Program-made: the position numbers and the translations under genes | Notes under the pieces: model-generated | Told to the model about the DNA's origin: nothing | Database searches by the model: none | The model's input: the letters and a program-made list of their open reading frames with translations, nothing else | Source of the DNA: Estrella lausannensis | Lineage (GTDB): Bacteria > Chlamydiota > Chlamydiia > Chlamydiales > Criblamydiaceae | Length of the DNA: 64,000 bases | NCBI RefSeq assembly: GCF_900000175.1 | Contig: NZ_CWGJ01000001.1 | Coordinates: 1-64,000, forward strand | Reading direction: 5' to 3' | In this document: positions 43,434 to 52,218 of the stretch, piece after piece | Position numbering within the stretch: position 1 is the first letter of the stretch | How the letters are laid out: each line of letters opens with the position of its first letter

Positions 43434-45177
43434 TAGGCAAACGAATTGTGAAAGTCGTCCCTTTGCCCACTTCGGACTCGACCGAGATTTTTCCGTTGTG
43501 CTTGCTGATGATCGTCTCGACAAGCGACAACCCAAGGCCGGCCCCTCCCATTTTCTTGGAGTGCATGCGGTTAACTGTATAAAAACGTTGGAAGATATGT
43601 TCGACATCTTCCGGAGGGATGCCGATTCCCTTGTCGGCAATGGTAATCACCACATCTTCGGATCGATCTTCCACGAGCACCGTGATATGCGCAGGGGGAT
43701 TAGAGTACTTCGCCGCATTCTCAAGCAAATTCCAAAGAGCCAGCTCCATCAACTGCTTGTCTGCCGAAATAGCAATCGAATCTGTTTGCCCCAAGTTGAA
43801 GATGACTTCGGCTGTCGGATGTGCATCTTGCAGCATCGATACACACACTTCCAGGATCTCAATGATGTCGCAGGGAACAAGCCGCGATTCTTGAAGATGC
43901 TCGATATCGGCGAGCGTCAAGAGATCTTTGATGAGCGTGGTCATCCGCTCGCAGCTTCTCACGATTTTCCCAGTGATCTCTGTAGTGGTCTCTAAGGGCA
44001 GTTCCGGGTTGTCATGCAGGGTTTCGGCAAACCCGCGGATCACTGTAATGGGTGTCTTGAGCTCATGGGATGCGTTGGCAATAAAGTCTTTTCGCATCTC
44101 AAGAATTTTATGCTGGGACGTGTTATCCTGGATAACTAAAATGGCCCCCGATCGCGCTTTCTTGGGTGCTGCGACAATATCGAGGAAAAGAGTCCTTCCC
44201 TCAATTTTAAGCCGCTCGGAAATCTTAAGTACCTCTTCCTTATCCTGACACCTCTTCAGCAACTCCTCCCAAGAAGGTTTTTCCGAAGACGAGAAATTCT
44301 TCCCCAAAATAGTGTCTTTATCCTTTTCCAAAAACTTAAGCGCCATCGCGTTTGCAAACTGAACAACCATGGAGTTATCCACCGCGACAACACCTTCAAC
44401 TAAAGACTCCAAGACGGCTTCTTTTTCATTTCTCTCCATTGTCAGCGAGTTGATGTGACTCTGAATCCTTTGTGAAAGAGAATTCAACGTCATGGCGAGT
44501 TTGCCGAAATCGTCTTTGGTATTACTGGAGCGGATGCGGATCTCAGGAATTACGTTCTGAGTTCCTTCCTGATAAGGTTTCACCGCCCGGATGATTTGCT
44601 GGATGGGGTTTGTCAGGTGATTGATGATAAACCATGTCATGATGGAAAACAGCAACAACACCAAAGTCGCAAGACCCAAGAAGCCTATCTCAAAGTCCCG
44701 GGTCAATGAGATGATGTACCTGTACGGAAAGGCCATCCTGAGCACATATGTTTTGCCATGAAAGTCAAAGGCCTTGGCCATATAGGCAAAATCTTGCTTG
44801 AATAACCTTGAGTAGCCTTCATAGTAGCCGACCCCGACTCGGAAGGCTTGAGCAACTTCGGGATGGTCGAGAGTATAATCCTGACTGAAACTGGGACCGA
44901 GCAGCTTTTTTGCATGGGAATCGTAGAGAACTTTACGCTCGTCGGTAATGATGCTGACCCTGAAAAAGATCATCCATTTCAGTTCTTTCATGCGCCTGAT
45001 GAGGGCGTCATCTGTTTTTGCCTCTTTAAGTTTGACGATCATTTCATCGGCACGATCCGACATCGTCTTGGCAACGATCTCATCGACAGTCTTGGTCGCG
45101 AACGGAAACAGAAGAACTAGAAAAAGAAGAAAAACACCGATGTAGGAAATGAAGATCTTCTGACGAAAGCTGAACAT
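43414..45177 (-). CDS. PhoR-like sensor histidine kinase
   Basis: 587 residues. Membrane helix about 8-28, periplasmic sensor about 30-160, second helix about 163-187 (LGLATLVLLLFSIMTWFIIN), HAMP about 188-245, and PAS about 255-345 (EAVLESLVEGVVAVDNSMVV). HisKA has the phospho-histidine in FIANASHELKTPITVIRGFA (about 364). HATPase follows: N box LWNLLENAAKYSNPP, G1 IADKGIGIPPEDVEHIF, and G2 GGAGLGLSLVETIISKHNG. It belongs to the PhoR/VicK type. No response regulator is adjacent, so its partner is elsewhere. Its C-terminus ends in a family B repeat. Ligand unknown. Confidence 0.93.
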   Translation of the reverse strand: MFSFRQKIFISYIGVFLLFLVLLFPFATKTVDEIVAKTMSDRADEMIVKLKEAKTDDALIRRMKELKWMIFFRVSIITDERKVLYDSHAKKLLGPSFSQDYTLDHPEVAQAFRVGVGYYEGYSRLFKQDFAYMAKAFDFHGKTYVLRMAFPYRYIISLTRDFEIGFLGLATLVLLLFSIMTWFIINHLTNPIQQIIRAVKPYQEGTQNVIPEIRIRSSNTKDDFGKLAMTLNSLSQRIQSHINSLTMERNEKEAVLESLVEGVVAVDNSMVVQFANAMALKFLEKDKDTILGKNFSSSEKPSWEELLKRCQDKEEVLKISERLKIEGRTLFLDIVAAPKKARSGAILVIQDNTSQHKILEMRKDFIANASHELKTPITVIRGFAETLHDNPELPLETTTEITGKIVRSCERMTTLIKDLLTLADIEHLQESRLVPCDIIEILEVCVSMLQDAHPTAEVIFNLGQTDSIAISADKQLMELALWNLLENAAKYSNPPAHITVLVEDRSEDVVITIADKGIGIPPEDVEHIFQRFYTVNRMHSKKMGGAGLGLSLVETIISKHNGKISVESEVGKGTTFTIRLPKRPSTN

Positions 45178-45356
45178 TAAAACGTCCCTTAAAGGCCAAA
45201 AAAAGGAGTAGGCTATAATTTATAAAAAAACGCAACCAAACTCATGCGAATTGGTGCAATACAACAAAAACTTCATTATATAATAAATAACAATAATTCA
45301 CACTGCATTTACATCTCTTTGAGATCGCGCCAAACGATAAATTACTTCAAATTGAA

Positions 45357-45406
45357 TTAAATCGAAAGTATCTCAAAATTGCAGATCTTGAGACACTTTC
45401 GGTATA
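45357..45406. repeat. Family A element, short form
   Basis: AAATCGAAAGTATCTCAAAAT mirrored by TCTTGAGACACTTTCGGTATA, about 50 bp. It lies upstream of the PhoR-like gene in the shared gap. Confidence 0.7.
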
Positions 45407-45707
45407 TCTGCCCCTTCAAAAATGGATCAGGAATCCGAATCCGTGTGGATTTCATCTATACCAGGACAGCGTTCGCTCGTCCTTGGCTATCTCTCCTGAT
45501 TTGATATTTTCGCTTTTGACCTTCCGGGCAAGATAGGGTTCATATGAGAGGAAGACACCAACATTTTTTAAGATGTTTTGTTTTCTTATCCCATCGATAG
45601 CAAAGGCGCTCATTCCCCTTTGGCCTTTGCAGGCAGAATTGCCCCCAATCAAAGAGTAAAGGTCCGCCTCTCAGGCAGCTTCCGATTAGAGATCTCATAA
45701 CAACATC

Positions 45708-45748
45708 CCGTGGTGAACTCATTACCACGGCAATAGTGGGCCACTATT
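45708..45748. terminator. Two adjacent palindromes after the glycosyltransferase
   Basis: CCGTGGTGAACTCATTACCACGG is a hairpin with a seven-base-pair stem and nine-base loop. Next to it AATAGTGGGCCACTATT is a near-perfect palindrome. They lie 23-63 bases after the stop of the glycosyltransferase on its transcript. A terminator or RNA-end structure is plausible. Confidence 0.35.
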
Positions 45749-45770
45749 TCAAATGACAAACCAAGAACTT

Positions 45771-46766
45771 TTAAGAGCGTTTCCGACCGATCAACTGGTC
45801 TAACGAATAGGCCAGCCACCCCAGGGTGATAGGAAGACTTACGACAAAATGATGGAGCGTGTACCAAAATCTGAGAATGCGGCTCTCTTCAACAAGGGAA
45901 GTGAAAAGATAGAAGCGCACCGCCAAAAAGAGAAAACCAAGGGAAAAAAGCAAAATAAAAACGACAAAAAATGCCCCGGCATGGGCGGGAAAAATAAAAC
46001 TCAATACAAACGGGCATATGACACTCAGAACAAAGATCCAGGCAAAACGAAGAGGGCTGAGCAAGAGATCTTTAGGACAAGGACTCGGCTCGGCTTGGTA
46101 CTTCCCGAAAAGGGGCGCATAGGTGTACCCCTTCGCATAAGCCTCTTGTACACATTGACAGACGGTGTCAATTCGACTGTTTATCAAAGACATGGGAACA
46201 TCCAAAGAACGCAGCAGCCACCCCTTTTTGTGAAGACGGTAACTGATATCCTCTGTCTCCGAGCCATTTAAACGCTCGTCGAATCCCCCTACATCGTCAA
46301 GAGATGACTTGCGTAAAACCATATCCCCGGAAACATAAGGAAGTAGACCTTCAAGCCGTCTTAGCTGAAGATCGACAATGCTGCAGTAGAGTGATCTCGC
46401 AGGATTCAGTTCACGCACCGAACCGATCACAATTCCAACGCTCATCTCCTTAAACTCTTCTATAGCCCGCATCCCAAAATCCGGATGGATTATGGATTTC
46501 GGACTGATAAAAAACACGAATTCCCCAGAGGCTGCTTTGAGAGCAAGATTCTTACAATGGGCTTGACTGGCGTTTGTGTCTTTTAGGATAAGAGTGCGTA
46601 CGCCCAATTCCCTGGCGATGGCGATGTTTTGGGAAGATGCCTTCGCATCGATGTAGATTACTTCCAAGACGCCTTCCGACATATGCATGGAGAGACAAGA
46701 TGAAAGACAGTCCCTTAAAGACTCCTCAGCCTGGTTCCCTATGACCACTATCGAAAGAAGAATCAT
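45771..46766 (-). CDS. Family 2 glycosyltransferase, membrane-associated
   Basis: 331 residues. GT-A fold: SIVVIGNQAEESLRDCLSSC at the N-terminus, VIYIDAKASSQNIAIAREL, the KNLALKAASGEFVFFISPKS region, then VSGDMVLRKSSLDDVGGFDE and SETEDISYRLHKKGW, the ED-x-D/S-R motif of GT2 enzymes. The DxD motif is not obvious (FFISPKS occupies the position), which may affect metal use. Three hydrophobic segments at about 245-320 anchor it to the membrane. Likely role: transfer of a sugar to a lipid or polysaccharide of the envelope. The ATG is one base from the end of a family A element, with no ribosome site in between. Confidence 0.82.
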   Translation of the reverse strand: MILLSIVVIGNQAEESLRDCLSSCLSMHMSEGVLEVIYIDAKASSQNIAIARELGVRTLILKDTNASQAHCKNLALKAASGEFVFFISPKSIIHPDFGMRAIEEFKEMSVGIVIGSVRELNPARSLYCSIVDLQLRRLEGLLPYVSGDMVLRKSSLDDVGGFDERLNGSETEDISYRLHKKGWLLRSLDVPMSLINSRIDTVCQCVQEAYAKGYTYAPLFGKYQAEPSPCPKDLLLSPLRFAWIFVLSVICPFVLSFIFPAHAGAFFVVFILLFSLGFLFLAVRFYLFTSLVEESRILRFWYTLHHFVVSLPITLGWLAYSLDQLIGRKRS

Positions 46767-46767
46767 A

Positions 46768-46930
46768 TATACCGAAAGTGTCTCAAAATTTGTTTTTTGG
46801 CAAAAGGCAAGCTCTCAAAGACTGAAAGATTGCAAGTCACTTGTATTGGAGATGAAAGGTAGCATGCAATCTATCCATCCTGAGGGCTTCTCAGAGCCAA
46901 AGTCCCAAATTTCCAGACACTATCGGTATG
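46768..46930. repeat. Family A element, long form (163 bp), forming the glycosyltransferase leader
   Basis: TATACCGAAAGTGTCTCAAA on the left is mirrored by CAGACACTATCGGTATG on the right, the same 163 bp length as the perfect palindrome. Interior arms are partly degraded (GCAAGCTCTCAAAGACTGAA against CTGAGGGCTTCTCAGAGCC). It lies immediately 5' of the glycosyltransferase start on the minus strand. Confidence 0.8.
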
Positions 46931-46990
46931 ATCTTCTCGTTGCGCCCTGCATGATACCGAGGCGGCTTTAGGAGGACCCTCAAACCGGTT

Positions 46991-49258
46991 TTATCTAGGG
47001 GTCCCCTCTTGTTTTTCGATCATCTTCAGATTTTTTCTTAGAACTTCACTGCCCGGATTATTTTCTAAAAGTTCAAGCGTTAACTTCTTCGACAAGGCGA
47101 TATTCCCACGCTCAAAGTAACGCCTTGCCAGATACGATTTAGCTTCCATCGATTCACCGGCAATGTCTGCGTAGATTGCATCGGCTAAATCCACTTTTCC
47201 CTCTAACAGAGCTGCTTTAGCTAAAAGCTCTTTACCTTTCAGGCTCTGGTCTAAACCTGCGTTGAGCTGTATCTCATTGCGCGCCCTAGCAAAATCTCCC
47301 TTCTCAATGTAGGCCAGCGTCCGCAGCCATGCTGCTTGTTGGCTTAAATTGCCTTTTTCATCTTTCACTTCGCTGAGTAGTTTTATGGCCGGCTCAACTT
47401 GTCCGTCGCGGATGAGAAGTTCTGCAATCGTGTAATTTAATTCATTAGACTCCCTTTGCCTTTTGGCAAATTCGAGAGCTTTAGCTATGGATCGGTTGGT
47501 GCCATAGGCTTTCGTCAAATTCACAAGCACCGAGTCAGGGGCAGCCTCTTTAGCACTTTCGTTGAACATATCCAACGCTGCTTCCGTCCAGCCTGTTTCT
47601 AAGAGAGCGGCGACATAGGCCATATGGCTGAGAAGCATATCTTTGTCTTCCTGACGCAGAGTGATGTACGGATCTTCTTCCGATTTCAGTGCATAGGAAT
47701 TAACTCTGGAGATAAACCCTGGATTGGCTTTGTTTTGCAGAGACTCTCTCAGCTTAATTTCCAGCTTGGAGAGCGGTATGTCTTTGCCTTTTAAGGCAGG
47801 GGATCCATAGAGCTGGTAGGTAAGGATGCTTTTTAAGGCTAGCTCCAAGGAGGGATTCCAGGACTGATTGGAAAACGGATTATTTTTGAGAAGCTCAAGA
47901 GCTTGTTGTTTTTCATCCTTGCGCAAGTAACTTAAAAGCTGAAGCCAAAAAGCAGATTGCTCAGACAAGCTCAGATTTTCTTGCTTGCTCAGCCTTTCAA
48001 ACTGAGATTCATCCCAAAACTCCCACGGCCTTAAGTTGGCAAGATACTGCACGTACTGGTTTGAAGCCGGATCTGAAGCTTCGACCTTTTTGACCTCTTT
48101 CAAAGGTTTTACAGTTTTACTGAGGAAAAGCGCTTTAGATAAGAGCGCGCTGTCATTTGTTCTGTCAAGATTGGCTTCCAAAACATCCAGAGCTCTGTCA
48201 AACCTGCCTTGCCTGATGTAAAAATCCGAGAGCTGTTCTACAGTTTTAGGATCGAGCGGCTTTTGATACCATGCTGAGAAATATTCCGAGAAAGCCTGAT
48301 CTCCCTTACCGGCCATCTCCAAAATGCGGCCTCTATAGGAAAGAACTTCCGTATTTTGGGGATCCAGTTCCTTGGCTTTTGTCAAATACTCAAAGGCAGT
48401 CTTTGGGTTCTCAGCTATCTGCATTAGAGCCAGCCTGAAAAGCCTGGGGACATCCTGTTTGCCCTCAAATTGCCTGGACTTAAGCAGCTCTATGGCCTCC
48501 ATGCGCTTTCCCTCGAAGAGATAGGCGTCCGCATCAAGAACAAGCCAGCCCGCTTCGTTTTGCTCAGATCCTTTCCATGAATTTCTCAGTTTCCTATAAC
48601 TTTCGTCTCTTGCAGAGTCGATAAAAGCTTTAGCTAAAAGAAGAGATGCTTCCTCGTTATTTTTGAAAAGACCCGGCGCAAACTGAGATAAAATGACAAG
48701 CTGCGACTCGTCTTTTTTCTCGATCGCATGATCTAGAAGAAGAGAGAGCCATTTTTGTCCGAACTCGGTATTCGGATTGAGATATTTTTTATTTTTTTCC
48801 GTGTAGAGAAGGAACTTGCCTTCATCCCCTTTTTTGAAAAGCCTCTCTGCCGTTGCGTAAGCTTCCGCTTCATCTTCTGCCGATTTCGAGGGCGCTTCCT
48901 TTTGAGGTGGAGTCTCCGGCTCTTCTTTCGTCTTCAGCTCCTCATGGGAGTCTATTCCCGGCTCGGGCTCTGCCTCTTTGTCGCTCTCATCGCTTTCCCC
49001 ACCAATCGTCTCACCTTGGGATGATTCTTCTTCATTCGATGTTGCTAAAGAAGTTTCCGGAGAATTCCATCTCTTTCTGGGAGCATCCGCCAGGGCGATA
49101 TCTTCGTTTTTCTCCTCAAGAAGGGCTCCTCTAGGCCAGGATTCGGGCTGAACATCCTTAATGTCGAATGTTTCCAGCTGATTGGGTAAATATCTTGCCG
49201 CGACAAAAGCTAAAGCCGCTGATACAACAAGCATAAGGACGAAAGCGATCTTTCGCAT
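46991..49258 (-). CDS. Large TPR-repeat protein, exported or membrane-anchored
   Basis: 755 residues. N-terminal hydrophobic segment about 4-23 (IAFVLMLVVSAALAFVAARY) acts as signal or anchor. A low-complexity acidic linker spans about 65-130 (DESDKEAEPEPGIDSHEELK). The remainder is tetratricopeptide-type helical repeats, for example PKTAFEYLTKAKELDPQNTE, GQVEPAIKLLSEVKDEKGNL and RRYFERGNIALSKKLTLELL. TPR proteins are scaffolds for complexes; this one probably lies in the periplasm or is tethered to the inner membrane. No enzymatic motif was seen. Single gene, flanked by repeats. Confidence 0.82.
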   Translation of the reverse strand: MRKIAFVLMLVVSAALAFVAARYLPNQLETFDIKDVQPESWPRGALLEEKNEDIALADAPRKRWNSPETSLATSNEEESSQGETIGGESDESDKEAEPEPGIDSHEELKTKEEPETPPQKEAPSKSAEDEAEAYATAERLFKKGDEGKFLLYTEKNKKYLNPNTEFGQKWLSLLLDHAIEKKDESQLVILSQFAPGLFKNNEEASLLLAKAFIDSARDESYRKLRNSWKGSEQNEAGWLVLDADAYLFEGKRMEAIELLKSRQFEGKQDVPRLFRLALMQIAENPKTAFEYLTKAKELDPQNTEVLSYRGRILEMAGKGDQAFSEYFSAWYQKPLDPKTVEQLSDFYIRQGRFDRALDVLEANLDRTNDSALLSKALFLSKTVKPLKEVKKVEASDPASNQYVQYLANLRPWEFWDESQFERLSKQENLSLSEQSAFWLQLLSYLRKDEKQQALELLKNNPFSNQSWNPSLELALKSILTYQLYGSPALKGKDIPLSKLEIKLRESLQNKANPGFISRVNSYALKSEEDPYITLRQEDKDMLLSHMAYVAALLETGWTEAALDMFNESAKEAAPDSVLVNLTKAYGTNRSIAKALEFAKRQRESNELNYTIAELLIRDGQVEPAIKLLSEVKDEKGNLSQQAAWLRTLAYIEKGDFARARNEIQLNAGLDQSLKGKELLAKAALLEGKVDLADAIYADIAGESMEAKSYLARRYFERGNIALSKKLTLELLENNPGSEVLRKNLKMIEKQEGTPR

Positions 49259-49714
49259 GGTCTGCCTTCTTTATCGATTACAAGTGTTTTCTTTGCACAG
49301 AACTTAACTGATCATAGGATGAAAAGGTTTTGACTAGCATGAAAGCTGTTTTATCCTCAAGACTTTAATGCTGCTAAAAACCTTTTCAGATTTTGTATCA
49401 GACAAGTTGAGCAGCGCTCATTCCCAGAGTCTGGCAGTCCATTCTGCCTTTGTCGATTTAACCGACAAATCGCCATACGCTAGCAATCTCTTACCCTTTC
49501 AAAACTTTCTCAAATACATGAGGTTCGTTTGCCGTTTCCCAAAGAGAGAATCCGACATAATCACGATCAGGATCAATTTCTTGCGATCTTACTGAAAGAT
49601 GATTTAATCGAGGAAGGATTTTTAAAACAATTATTTATTTACGCCGAAAGCGTCTCAAGAGGGGGGCTTTTATACCGAAACAACTTGAAGAATTGGAAAT
49701 TTGGCCAGGAGGGC

Positions 49715-49787
49715 CTTAAGAATTTTTGTCCGGAGCGAGCGACCATTGCCGAGAGGCAAGGCGCGAGTGAGAACGAAAATTCTTAAG
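49715..49787. other. Nested stem-loop, 12-base outer stem
   Basis: CTTAAGAATTTT (49715-49726) pairs exactly with AAAATTCTTAAG (49776-49787). Inside, TTGCCGAGAGGCAA forms a second hairpin with a GAGA tetraloop, and GAGCGAGCG/GCGCGAGTG are loosely symmetric. It could be a structured RNA, a terminator, or another repeat type. The words CATTGCCGAGA also occur near 20370. Confidence 0.4.
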
Positions 49788-49834
49788 TATACCGAAATTG
49801 TCTCAAAATTTGGGATTTTGAGACACTTTCGGTA
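49788..49834. repeat. Family A inverted repeat, short form
   Basis: TATACCGAAATTGTCTCAAA mirrored by TTTTGAGACACTTTCGGTA, 47 bp, ending 5 bases before the stop codon of the small Arg-rich protein gene on the minus strand. Confidence 0.75.
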
Positions 49835-49839
49835 GGAAA

Positions 49840-50127
49840 TCAGCTTCTTTCGTAACGCCGGCTTTTGCTGGATGACGCCCGTGGCCTAGGTTCACTCTCG
49901 CGCATCGCACGCCCTCTTCCCCTACGCTCCCTCCACTCCCGTTCAATCCGCAGCTCGTCGTAAAATGAAGGGCGATATTCGCGGTCTCTGTCCGCAATTT
50001 CATCTTCAGGAATTTCCTCAAGACACCCAACCACTTCCTTAAATGGTGTCAATGTAACCACCTCGGGAAAACAGGGACATGCCTGAACCAGCACTGCGGC
50101 CAGTGAAAACAAAAGCGTTCTTTTCAT
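49840..50127 (-). CDS. Small exported Arg-rich protein, unrecognised
   Basis: 95 residues. Signal peptide about 1-20 (MKRTLLFSLAAVLVQACPCF), possibly with a lipidated cysteine. The mature part is highly charged (DRDREYRPSFYDELRIEREW, then RRGRGRAMRESEPRPRASSS). The ATG overlaps the stop of the STAS gene (ATGA), so it is the third gene of the RsbU/RsbV-like operon. No known family; a nucleic-acid or polyanion-binding role could be imagined but is unsupported. Confidence 0.65.
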   Translation of the reverse strand: MKRTLLFSLAAVLVQACPCFPEVVTLTPFKEVVGCLEEIPEDEIADRDREYRPSFYDELRIEREWRERRGRGRAMRESEPRPRASSSKSRRYERS

Positions 50128-50483
50128 GATTTGTGAACATGTTCCTGAAATGATTTTACAGCTTCATCCACACTTTTATAGATCTCGAAAATCTTATGCA
50201 TGGAAACCAGCTCGAACATTCCCTTAACTGTAGGCGACATGCAAGCGAGCTTCAAGCTTCCCCCGCGGTGCTGCAAGCTTCTGGATATTCCCAAAATGGA
50301 TCCCAGGCCGGAGCTGTCGATGAATTTCAGCTTGGAAAGATCGATCACAGCCTTACGACAGTCCTCCTTGGCTATGAGGTCGAGAACTTTTTGCTTGAAC
50401 TCGGGCGCTTCCTTAGCGTCCAGACTTTCCTTACCTATGAGCACTATGTAAACGCCGTTTTGTTTTACGTAGACCAACTCCAA
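50124..50483 (-). CDS. STAS-domain anti-sigma factor antagonist (RsbV-like)
   Basis: 119 residues from a TTG start preceded by GGAGGA within the end of the previous gene. Single STAS domain: VIDLSKLKFIDSSGLGSILG (about 45-64), with the phosphorylatable serine in DSSGLG. In partner switching, RsbV is phosphorylated by an RsbW-type kinase and dephosphorylated by an RsbU-type PP2C phosphatase; unphosphorylated it sequesters the kinase. Both activities appear to be fused in the gene directly upstream. Confidence 0.92.
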   Translation of the reverse strand: MELVYVKQNGVYIVLIGKESLDAKEAPEFKQKVLDLIAKEDCRKAVIDLSKLKFIDSSGLGSILGISRSLQHRGGSLKLACMSPTVKGMFELVSMHKIFEIYKSVDEAVKSFQEHVHKS

Positions 50484-50484
50484 T

Positions 50485-52218
50485 TTATCCTCCTGAAGGA
50501 TACGTTTTTAACACCTTCAACCTATTCCACTTCTGCTTGCTGTTTTTGCACTGGTATTCCACCAGGTCGCACACTGTTTTGATGATGTAGAGGCCAAACC
50601 CCTGACTTTTCTCCGGAGAGAGTTCAGCGTGAATCAGTCGAGAGGGTTCCAAAGAATCGCCTTTATCAAAAAATTCCATACAGACTCCGCCCTTCTCTTT
50701 TCGTATATCTACAAAAATCTTTCCATTTTCCTTGAAGGAGTAGCCATGTTCAACAATGTTGCAAAAAACTTCGTTTGCCACAAGCTCAAGCTTCAGGGCA
50801 AATTCTTCATCAGAATAATTCCATTCACGCAATCTCTCTCTAAGGCAGCATCTAAGCCGTCCCAGCTCTTCCAGGCGGCTGCTGAATGAGATTTCTTTGG
50901 CTATCTTTCCTTCTTCGATACCCTCATCAATCCTGACAACAATCAAACTTAAGTCGTCATCGTAGTGATCTTTTTGCGCAAAGCTAAGCACAGTATCCTG
51001 GATCAGCTCGATCAAATCCTTAGGCTCAAGCCGAGCGGAATTTTCAACGATTTCAAGAAGCCTCGAGCTTCCAAACACCTCCCCTTCAGGAGATCTCGCC
51101 TCCGTAACGCCATCAGAGCAAAAAACAAAGAGATCGTTGGGAGCAAACGAGAGCTCGTTGTAGGCGTATTTCTTGGGTGATACAATCCCTATCGGGTAAT
51201 TTTTACATTCGGCATACTTTGCTCTTTGAAGTGCATGAGAGAAGTGGATAGGTCCTGGCGTACCACAATCGACGAATGAAAAAATCTGGCGGTCCAGGTC
51301 GAACCTCCCGTAGATCAGGCAAACAAAATACTCAAGTCGCATCAGCTTGTCGGCGATTTCGTGACTGAGCTTGAAGACAATCTCTTGCGGAGTAAGCCTC
51401 ATAGGTGCCTTTTCTGAATCCCCATAGAGTGCCGAAACAGGGTTGGCAAACCTTAAAAGCTGGGTTTTGACGGCCGTGCCTACAACTGAAGCGGTAATTC
51501 CTTTTCCCATCACATCCCCGACCGCAATGTCAAAGACGCGTCCTCCCTGGTTGAAAAAATCAAAAAAATCGCCGTCGATTCCTTTCGAGGGCACTGTAAC
51601 CGCCTCAATGCTCATTCCGTTAATTCCCTTCGGCACCGAACCGACTAAAAGGGTTTCGTGAATGATGGAGGCCATCTTGATTTCCTGATGGAGGTTTTTA
51701 AGGGACTGCGTTAGAGCATTGTGCTTTTCAAGAAGCAAGGTTTGCAGCGTCTTGTTCTCGTGCACAAGCTTATATTGCCTGACAGCTCCTTTCATCGTTT
51801 GTATCAGCAAAGCTTCGTCCCAGGGTTTTTCAATGAACTGATACACTTTTCCTTCATTGACAGCGCGTATGGCCACCCCGGAGTCGGGCGAGGCCGTCAT
51901 CAAGACACGAACCACGTCAGGCTCTATCTCTGCCACCGTTTTGAGTACTTCAAGACCGGCCATTCCCGGCATCTTCTGATCACAGACAATGGCGGCAACC
52001 CTGACACTTTTCATCAAGTGGAGCGCATGGTCGCCATCTTTGGCTACAATGATCTCAAAGCCCGCTTGAGTCAACGATTGCTCAAGCAAGCTTCTGATCA
52101 GAGGATCGTCGTCGACAATCAGAATCGTCTCATCCCCTTTTCCTATCGTTCTTCTCTTCTTTTCCGAAAATTGAGGGGAAGAAAGACCGGTATCGTTATC
52201 CAGGGAAGAAGATGACAT
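50485..52218 (-). CDS. REC - PP2C (SpoIIE/RsbU) - HATPase (RsbW) fusion regulator
   Basis: 577 residues. Receiver domain about 30-150: ILIVDDDPLIRSLLEQSLTQ, phospho-Asp in AIVCDQKMPGMAGLEVLKTV, then VLMTASPDSG and FIEKPWDEA. A coiled-coil linker spans about 155-195. PP2C-like phosphatase about 210-410: metal-binding DGDFFDFF, IAVGDVMGKGITAS, and LFVFCSDGVTEARSPEGEVF. HATPase kinase-like domain about 440-570: N box LELVANEVFCNIVEHGYSF and G box KSQGFGLYIIKTVCDLVEYQ. Phosphatase and anti-sigma-type kinase are normally separate proteins (RsbU, RsbW). Here an input receiver, phosphatase and kinase are joined, and the STAS antagonist follows 1 base later. The kinase that phosphorylates the receiver is unknown. 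Confidence 0.9.
   Translation of the reverse strand: MSSSSLDNDTGLSSPQFSEKKRRTIGKGDETILIVDDDPLIRSLLEQSLTQAGFEIIVAKDGDHALHLMKSVRVAAIVCDQKMPGMAGLEVLKTVAEIEPDVVRVLMTASPDSGVAIRAVNEGKVYQFIEKPWDEALLIQTMKGAVRQYKLVHENKTLQTLLLEKHNALTQSLKNLHQEIKMASIIHETLLVGSVPKGINGMSIEAVTVPSKGIDGDFFDFFNQGGRVFDIAVGDVMGKGITASVVGTAVKTQLLRFANPVSALYGDSEKAPMRLTPQEIVFKLSHEIADKLMRLEYFVCLIYGRFDLDRQIFSFVDCGTPGPIHFSHALQRAKYAECKNYPIGIVSPKKYAYNELSFAPNDLFVFCSDGVTEARSPEGEVFGSSRLLEIVENSARLEPKDLIELIQDTVLSFAQKDHYDDDLSLIVVRIDEGIEEGKIAKEISFSSRLEELGRLRCCLRERLREWNYSDEEFALKLELVANEVFCNIVEHGYSFKENGKIFVDIRKEKGGVCMEFFDKGDSLEPSRLIHAELSPEKSQGFGLYIIKTVCDLVEYQCKNSKQKWNRLKVLKTYPSGG

Larger units (their letters stand above)
45178..45770. other. Intergenic region with a short family A copy and tandem palindromes
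   Basis: Contains AT-rich DNA upstream of the kinase (45215-45300), a 50 bp family A copy (45357-45406), then a hairpin CCGTGGT/ACCACGG (45708-45730) followed by an AATAGTGG/CCACTATT palindrome (45732-45748) just after the glycosyltransferase. Overlapping small frames at 45452-45867 contradict each other and have no ribosome site. Confidence 0.45.
49259..49839. other. Intergenic region with a long nested hairpin and family A copies
   Basis: It includes family A ends at about 49652 and 49671, the stem-loop 49715-49787 and the short family A copy 49788-49834. No recognisable gene; small frames at 49368-49786 are not supported. Confidence 0.5.

Noticed and set aside
45452-45867. Overlapping small frames after the glycosyltransferase
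   Set aside because: Three mutually overlapping frames, none with ribosome site or family pattern; the stretch contains palindromes.
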